Shown here: positions 59,884 through 64,000 of the stretch, piece after piece
Position numbering within the stretch: position 1 is the first letter of the stretch
Layout of the letters: each line of letters opens with the position of its first letter
Assembly (NCBI RefSeq): GCF_907177275.1
Contig: NZ_CAJSLV010000047.1
Location: 105,877 to 169,876 of the forward strand
Length of the DNA: 64,000 bases
Direction of reading: 5' to 3'
Source of the DNA: Actinacidiphila cocklensis
GTDB taxonomy: Bacteria > Actinomycetota > Actinomycetes > Streptomycetales > Streptomycetaceae
Notes under the pieces: generated by a model
The model's database searches: none
What the model saw: the letters and a program-made list of their open reading frames with translations, nothing else
Told to the model about the DNA's origin: nothing
Program-made: the position numbers and the translations under genes

Positions 59884-62619
59884 ATGGCAGTACGACGCAC
59901 GGTGCACGGGCGGGAGACCGACCGTGGCGCGACCCGCCGCCTGCTGCGGGACACCACCGAATCCGTCAAGAGGAGATCCGTGATCACGGCTCGGGCATCG
60001 GCCAGCTTCGAACCGGTGGGGCGGTCGGTCGCCGTGGCCAGAGCTTTCGTGCGGGACACCCTGCACGGCTGGGGCTTCGCCGATGTCGTGGACGACGCCG
60101 TGGTGCTGACCAGCGAACTGGTCACCAATGCCGTGGTGCACGCGGGCACCGCCGCCGACGTGCGCTGCATGCGCTACGAGACGGCCGTACGCGTCGAGGT
60201 CGCCGACCACTACCCCGAGCGCGAGGTGCCGCTGCAGGGCCGCGGCCGGGCGCACCGCGACCCCGACCACGAAGGCGGCCGCGGACTGCTGCTGTGCGCT
60301 GCGCTCGCCAGCCGCTGGGGCGTCGAGTACACCGCGGCCGGCAAGCACGTCTGGTTCCAGCTCGACCTGCCCGAGCGCCCCGCCGGCACCCGCTCCGCCG
60401 GCCCGCTGCTCCCCGCCGCGGACCTGCCGGTCGCCGACGAGCGGGTCAGGGTCGCCGTCGTCCAGGTCGACAGCCGCGGCGCCATCACCCGCTGGAACGA
60501 CGACGCGGCCGACCTGTTCGGCCACCCCGCGCAGGACGTCGTCGGCAAGTCGCTCGCCGACCTCACCGCCTGGCCGCAGACCCCCGGCACCGGCATCGGC
60601 CTGGCCGAGGCCCTCCAACTGTCCCGCTGGGAGGGCACGTACGGGCTGCGCAACGGCGACGGGAGGGTCCTGCCGGTCTACGGCTCCCACCTCCGGGTCC
60701 GCGACACCTCGGGCGAGCCCTCCACCGTCTGCCTGCTGGTACGCGTCGAGGAGCGCGCCGTCCTGCAGACCCCGGCCCGCGGCAACGCGCCCTCGGACAC
60801 CGGCCTGGTGCAGCGCGGCAAGAACGCGGACGCCTTCGAGGTCTTCATCGGCTCGCCCGCACCCGACGACCTCGACAGCCTGCTCCAGCGCACCGTCGAA
60901 CGCGCCCGCGACATGCTCGACGGGGACGCCGCCTACCTGCTGCTGGCCACCGACGACGAGACCGAACTCGAAGTACGCGCCTCCACAGGACTGCCGTCCG
61001 CCCGCCAGCGCTTCGCCCGGGTACCCGTCGAGGCCGGCACCGGGCGGTACGGCAGCGCCCGCATGCCCGCCGTGCACGAGGACCTGACAGCGGTGCCGGG
61101 TGCGGTGCCGCTGCTGTCCGGCACCGGGATGCGCTCGGTCGTCACGGTGCCGCTCAAGGTCGAGGGCCGGCTCACCGGTTCCCTCGGGGTCGCCGCCGAG
61201 GCACCGGGCCGCTACTCCAACCAGGAGGCCCTGCGGCTCCAGTTCGCGGCCGACCGGATCGCGCTGGCCGTGGAGAGCGCCAGGCTCACCGAGCTGGAAA
61301 GGCTCCGCCGCGGCTCACTGTCCTTCCTCGTCGAGGCCTCCGACCTGCTGGCCGGCACCCTGGAACGCGACCAGACGCTGGCGCTGATGGCCCAGATGAC
61401 CGTGCCCACCCTGGCCAGTTGGTGCGCGGTCTACACGATCGCCGAGCAGTCGGAGCCGGAGCTCGCCTTCGTCCTGCACGAGGACGAGGACCGCATCGAC
61501 GGCATCAAGGCGCTGCTGTCCCAGGTCCGCGCCCCCGAGCCGGACCCGACCCCCGGCGCCCGCGCCTGGACGGCACCCTCCGACGCGGCACATTCCAGCG
61601 CGCTGCGCGCCTCCCTGCGCAGCCTGGGCGTCGGCCCCAGCGGCTCGGGGACGATCGCCGGCCGCGCGCCCAGCACCCCCGGCGTGGCCCTCGCCACGGC
61701 CGCCGCGGTGGGCGGCGAGACGGTCGTCCTGCCGCTGGTCGCCCGGAACCGCGTCATCGGGATGCTGACCCTCGGCAAGCCGTCGGACGAGCGCTTCCGC
61801 CAGGAGATCCTGGAACTGGCCGAGGACCTCTCCCGACGTGCCGCCCTCGCCCTGGACAACGCCCGCCTCTACAGCGAGCGCACCGCCATCAGCCAGGCTC
61901 TCCAGCGCAGCCTGCTCCCGCCGGAGCTGCCGCACGTCCCCGGCGTCGAGGTCGAGGTCGTCTACCGCGCCGCAGGCGAGGGCAACGAGGTCGGCGGCGA
62001 CTTCTACGACCTCTTCCCGATCCGCGACGGCTGCTGGGGCTTCGCGATCGGCGACGTCTGCGGCACGGGTCCCGAGGCCGCCGCCGTGACCGGCCTGGCC
62101 CGGCACGCCCTGCGCCTGCTGGCCCGCGAGGGCTTCGGCGGCCCCGCGGTCCTGGAACGCCTCAACGCGGCCATCCTCGACGAGGGCGCCCGCAGCCGCT
62201 TCCTGACCCTGCTCTACGGCGAGTTGTGGCCGCAGCACGACGGCAGCGCGGTACTGCGGATGGTCTGCGCGGGCCATCCACTGCCGCTGCGGCTGCGCCC
62301 CGACGGCACGGTGGAACCCGCGGCAGACCCGCAGCCGCTGCTGGGCGTCATGGACGACCTGGAACTCGTCGAGCAGTCCGTGACCCTCGACCCGGGCGAC
62401 GTCCTGCTCTGCGTCACCGACGGCGTGACCGAGCGCCGTGAGGGCAGCAGGATGCTCGGCGACGACGGCCTGGCGGACGTCCTGGCCACGTGTACGGGCC
62501 TGACGGCCGGCGCGGTCGCGGCGCGTATCCAGCGGGCCGTCGAGCGCTTCGCCTCGGACGCGCCCTCCGACGACATGGCCATCCTCGCCATGCGGGTGCC
62601 GGCCCTCCCGGCGAGCTGA
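59884..62619 (+). CDS. SpoIIE-family PP2C phosphatase with RsbW-like ATPase, PAS and GAF domains
   Basis: A 911-residue cytosolic signalling protein. In order it has an RsbW-like GHKL ATPase (about 40-160, with ELVTNAVVHA N box and EGGRGLLL G box), a PAS domain (about 185-300, 'ITRWNDDAADLFGHPAQ'), and two GAF domains (about 325-470 and 480-660). The SpoIIE PP2C domain (about 690-905) has the metal motifs 'NEVGGDFYDLF', 'GDVCGTG', 'TDGVTE' and 'PSDDMAIL'. It therefore combines a possible anti-sigma/anti-anti-sigma kinase with the opposing phosphatase. It is divergent from osaA, which suggests a joint osmotic or general stress circuit. Confidence 0.93.
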   Translation: MAVRRTVHGRETDRGATRRLLRDTTESVKRRSVITARASASFEPVGRSVAVARAFVRDTLHGWGFADVVDDAVVLTSELVTNAVVHAGTAADVRCMRYETAVRVEVADHYPEREVPLQGRGRAHRDPDHEGGRGLLLCAALASRWGVEYTAAGKHVWFQLDLPERPAGTRSAGPLLPAADLPVADERVRVAVVQVDSRGAITRWNDDAADLFGHPAQDVVGKSLADLTAWPQTPGTGIGLAEALQLSRWEGTYGLRNGDGRVLPVYGSHLRVRDTSGEPSTVCLLVRVEERAVLQTPARGNAPSDTGLVQRGKNADAFEVFIGSPAPDDLDSLLQRTVERARDMLDGDAAYLLLATDDETELEVRASTGLPSARQRFARVPVEAGTGRYGSARMPAVHEDLTAVPGAVPLLSGTGMRSVVTVPLKVEGRLTGSLGVAAEAPGRYSNQEALRLQFAADRIALAVESARLTELERLRRGSLSFLVEASDLLAGTLERDQTLALMAQMTVPTLASWCAVYTIAEQSEPELAFVLHEDEDRIDGIKALLSQVRAPEPDPTPGARAWTAPSDAAHSSALRASLRSLGVGPSGSGTIAGRAPSTPGVALATAAAVGGETVVLPLVARNRVIGMLTLGKPSDERFRQEILELAEDLSRRAALALDNARLYSERTAISQALQRSLLPPELPHVPGVEVEVVYRAAGEGNEVGGDFYDLFPIRDGCWGFAIGDVCGTGPEAAAVTGLARHALRLLAREGFGGPAVLERLNAAILDEGARSRFLTLLYGELWPQHDGSAVLRMVCAGHPLPLRLRPDGTVEPAADPQPLLGVMDDLELVEQSVTLDPGDVLLCVTDGVTERREGSRMLGDDGLADVLATCTGLTAGAVAARIQRAVERFASDAPSDDMAILAMRVPALPAS

Positions 62620-62647
62620 CTGCCCGCCGGCCACCCCGCATATACAG

Positions 62648-62678
62648 AAAGGCCTCCCGCCGGTGGCGGGAGGCCTTT
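62648..62678. terminator. Bidirectional terminator between SpoIIE-like gene and tRNA-Thr
   Basis: A 14-bp perfect stem (AAAGGCCTCCCGCC at 62648-62661 with 62665-62678) has a 3-nt loop. A-run and T-run flanks are present on both sides. Confidence 0.85.
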
Positions 62679-62687
62679 CCTTGTCAG

Positions 62688-62760
62688 AGCCCCAATACGG
62701 AATCGAACCGTAGACCTTCTCCTTACCATGGAGACGCTCTACCGACTGAGCTATTGGGGC
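62688..62760 (-). tRNA. tRNA-Thr (anticodon GGT)
   Basis: A full cloverleaf reads on the minus strand. The acceptor arm is GCCCCAA/TTGGGGC. The D-arm is GCTC...GAGC. The anticodon arm is TCTCC-ATGGTAA-GGAGA with GGT in the loop. The T-arm is TACGG-TTCGATT-CCGTA. No CCA is encoded. It decodes ACC/ACT codons. Confidence 0.96.
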
Positions 62761-62854
62761 GCGTCGACGGGAAGATCGTAGCCCATGAACGGCCGTGCGG
62801 GAAACTCGGCCGAACAGCTGGTCAGCGGGACCCGCCGACCGCCGTCGGCCGGCG

Positions 62855-63592
62855 TCAGATCAGCCCGCCCAGCGCGTTGCAGGTGTCCGCCATGTGCGTC
62901 AACTCCCGCTGCGTGATGCCCGGGTGGACCGGCAGCGACAGCGTGTCCGCGGCCACCAGCTCGGTCTGCGGCAGGACCGCCCCGGAACGGTGCGCGGGCA
63001 TCCTGTGCACCGGTACGGGCACGCTCACCGTCGCCCGCACCCCACGGGCGGCCAGGGCGGCCGCGAAGGCGTCCCTGTCGGGCCGCCCGTTGCCCGGTAT
63101 CCGCACGGTGTAGCGGTGGTAGAGGTGATGTGCCCCCGGCTCGGTGTACGGCACCACGACGCCCTTCAACGCCGAGTCCAGGAAGCGTGCGTGGGCACGG
63201 CGCCTGGCGACGGCCCCCTCGTCCTCGGCGCAGCCGCCTTCCGTACCCTCCTCGACCACGGCCAGCGCACGGCGATCGGCCAGCTCGTTGAGCTGCGACA
63301 TGGGTGCAGGGTGCCCGAACACGTGAACCGGGAGTATGGCCGCCGTCCGTGAAGTGATGCCGGCCGCGACCGCCTCCGGGTCGAGGCAGAACGTCCGCGG
63401 GTCTATGTCAGCGAAGACCGGTACGGCACCGGCCAGTCGTACGGCGTCGGCGGGCGCACCCGGCCCGAACGAGGGCACGATGACCTCGTCGCCTGCCCCT
63501 ATCCCCAGCTTCACCAGCGCCTCGCGCAGAGCGGTGGCCGTCGTGTCCGAAGCGATCCTGTGCCGCCGTCCGGCAATCGTCATCTGCTGCAC
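62855..63592 (-). CDS. Short DegT/DnrJ/EryC1/StrS-like protein lacking the PLP-lysine segment
   Basis: A 245-residue relative of sugar aminotransferases, against about 370 for active members. The N-terminal part 'ALREALVKLGIGAGDEVIVPSFGPGAPADAV...GAVPVFADIDPRTFCLDPEAV' and the C-terminal 'YTVRIPG...RDAFAAALAARGV...LSLPVHPGIT' are clear. After 'LAVVEEGTEGG' the usual 80-100 residues with the Schiff-base Lys are missing, and 'ARFLDSALKG' follows at once. PLP catalysis is unlikely, so it may be a binding or regulatory relic. The frame is intact. GTG 63592 has GGAGG at 9 nt; ATG 63583 is an alternative. It sits next to the rRNA operon. Confidence 0.85.
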   Translation of the reverse strand: MQQMTIAGRRHRIASDTTATALREALVKLGIGAGDEVIVPSFGPGAPADAVRLAGAVPVFADIDPRTFCLDPEAVAAGITSRTAAILPVHVFGHPAPMSQLNELADRRALAVVEEGTEGGCAEDEGAVARRRAHARFLDSALKGVVVPYTEPGAHHLYHRYTVRIPGNGRPDRDAFAAALAARGVRATVSVPVPVHRMPAHRSGAVLPQTELVAADTLSLPVHPGITQRELTHMADTCNALGGLI

Positions 63593-63660
63593 GTCTCCAC
63601 GCCTCCGCCTGTCGGGGCGCCCAGAGTCTCTGCACGACGTGAACACCGGGTAACGGGCAG

Positions 63661-63705
63661 CAAAAAAGCCCCGGCCCCCGAGACAAAGCTCGGGGGCCGG
63701 GGCTT
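63661..63705 (-). terminator. rRNA operon terminator
   Basis: A 17-bp perfect stem (63666-63682 with 63689-63705) and a 6-nt loop are followed on the minus strand by a run of six T. It lies just after the 5S gene, a classical rho-independent form. Confidence 0.92.
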
Positions 63706-63718
63706 CTTCTAATAATTG

Positions 63719-63836
63719 TTCGGCGGCGTCCTACTCTCCCACAGGGTCCCCCCTGCAGTACCATCGGCGCTGAAAGGCTTAGCTTCCGGGTTCGGAATGT
63801 AACCGGGCGTTTCCCTAACGCTATGACCACCGAAAC
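63719..63836 (-). rRNA. rrf: 5S ribosomal RNA
   Basis: On the minus strand the sequence begins GTTTCGGTGGTCATAGCG, contains 'CCGAACCCGGAAGCTAAG' and 'GATGGTACTGCAG', and ends near GACGCCGCCGAAC. This is the actinobacterial 5S pattern, about 118 nt. Ends are accurate to a few bases. Confidence 0.95.
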
Positions 63837-63920
63837 ACCATGAAACACACACCACACCCCACACATGGGGGGGTTGTGGTGGCTGGTTGTTTCAGAACCA
63901 CACAGTGGACGCGAGCAACT
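63837..63920 (-). other. 23S-5S internal transcribed spacer
   Basis: 84 bp between the 23S 3' end and the 5S 5' end. It contains a GT-rich patch (CCCCCCATGTGTGGGG on the minus strand) that can fold into a hairpin, probably part of pre-rRNA processing. No tRNA is present in it. Confidence 0.7.
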
Positions 63921-64000
63921 GAGGACAAGCCCTCGGCCTATTAGTACCGGTCAGCTCCACCCCTTACAGGGCTTCCACATCCGGCCTATCAACCCAGTCG
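63921..64000 (-). rRNA. rrl: 23S ribosomal RNA, 3' end only (continues past window)
   Basis: The minus strand reads CGACTGGGTTGATAGGCCGG, then GGAGCTGACCGGTACTAATAG and GAGGGCTTGTCCTC, the conserved end of actinobacterial 23S rRNA. The gene runs out of the window at the right edge. The exact 3' end is estimated. Confidence 0.93.

Overview
The window is chromosomal DNA of a high-GC actinomycete, almost certainly a member of the Streptomycetaceae. The signs are third-codon-position GC bias, frequent GTG (and one TTG) starts, the SOS box TCGAAC-N4-GTTCGA, many start codons sitting directly behind a TANNNT -10 box (leaderless mRNAs), and a core gene set (nrdRJ, lexA, hflX, rsh, dapF, miaA, miaB, recX, recA, ftsK, osaB, osaA). 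From memory, this order matches the Streptomyces coelicolor chromosome around lexA (SCO5803), recA (SCO5769) and osaAB (SCO5748/SCO5749); that comparison is recalled, not computed. No insertion sequence, prophage, integrase or CRISPR array was seen.

Layout. 1-6.3 kb: the end of a TetR regulator, a DUF4937-type protein, the B12-dependent ribonucleotide reductase operon nrdR-nrdJ, and divergent lexA. The nrdR-lexA gap carries a pair of NrdR-type boxes and two SOS boxes. 6.3-11.4 kb: DinG helicase, then a phospho-signalling group made of a PIN/NYN-nuclease-FHA fusion, a soluble Ser/Thr kinase and a second FHA protein. 11.5-17.4 kb: a four-gene NRPS-independent siderophore operon (aminotransferase, two IucA/IucC synthetases, one GNAT). 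17.6-28.5 kb: a trypsin-fold lipoprotein, then hflX, rsh, dapF, a membrane protein, miaA, an antitoxin-like small protein, an extradiol-dioxygenase-like protein and miaB. 28.6-33.9 kb: a TAXI-type binding protein, a two-component system and an FAD monooxygenase. 33.9-39.3 kb: recX, recA, an AI-2E-type transporter, a DUF3046 protein, azlD-azlC and an AraC regulator. 39.4-45.2 kb: an Lhr-type giant helicase, an Nei-type glycosylase and a small membrane protein. 45.3-53.2 kb: dps, clgR, cinA, pgsA, rimO, a RodZ-like protein and ftsK. 53.4-62.6 kb: osaB, osaA and a SpoIIE-family phosphatase. 62.7-64 kb: tRNA-Thr(GGT), a short DegT-like protein, and the 3' end of an rRNA operon on the minus strand (5S and the last 80 nt of 23S).

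How the genes work together. Three themes recur. The first is DNA damage and nucleotide supply: LexA/RecA/RecX, NrdR/NrdJ, DinG, Lhr, Nei and FtsK. The second is stress signalling: Rsh, HflX, ClgR, Dps, OsaA/OsaB and the SpoIIE-like phosphatase, which also carries an RsbW-like ATPase domain. The third is tRNA and ribosome modification: MiaA, MiaB and RimO. The most unusual items are the exact 10 x 276-bp HAMP repeat array inside osaA, the nuclease-FHA/kinase group, the siderophore operon that lacks its expected decarboxylase and hydroxylase, a DegT-like protein missing the PLP-lysine segment, and nine genes with leaderless-type starts.
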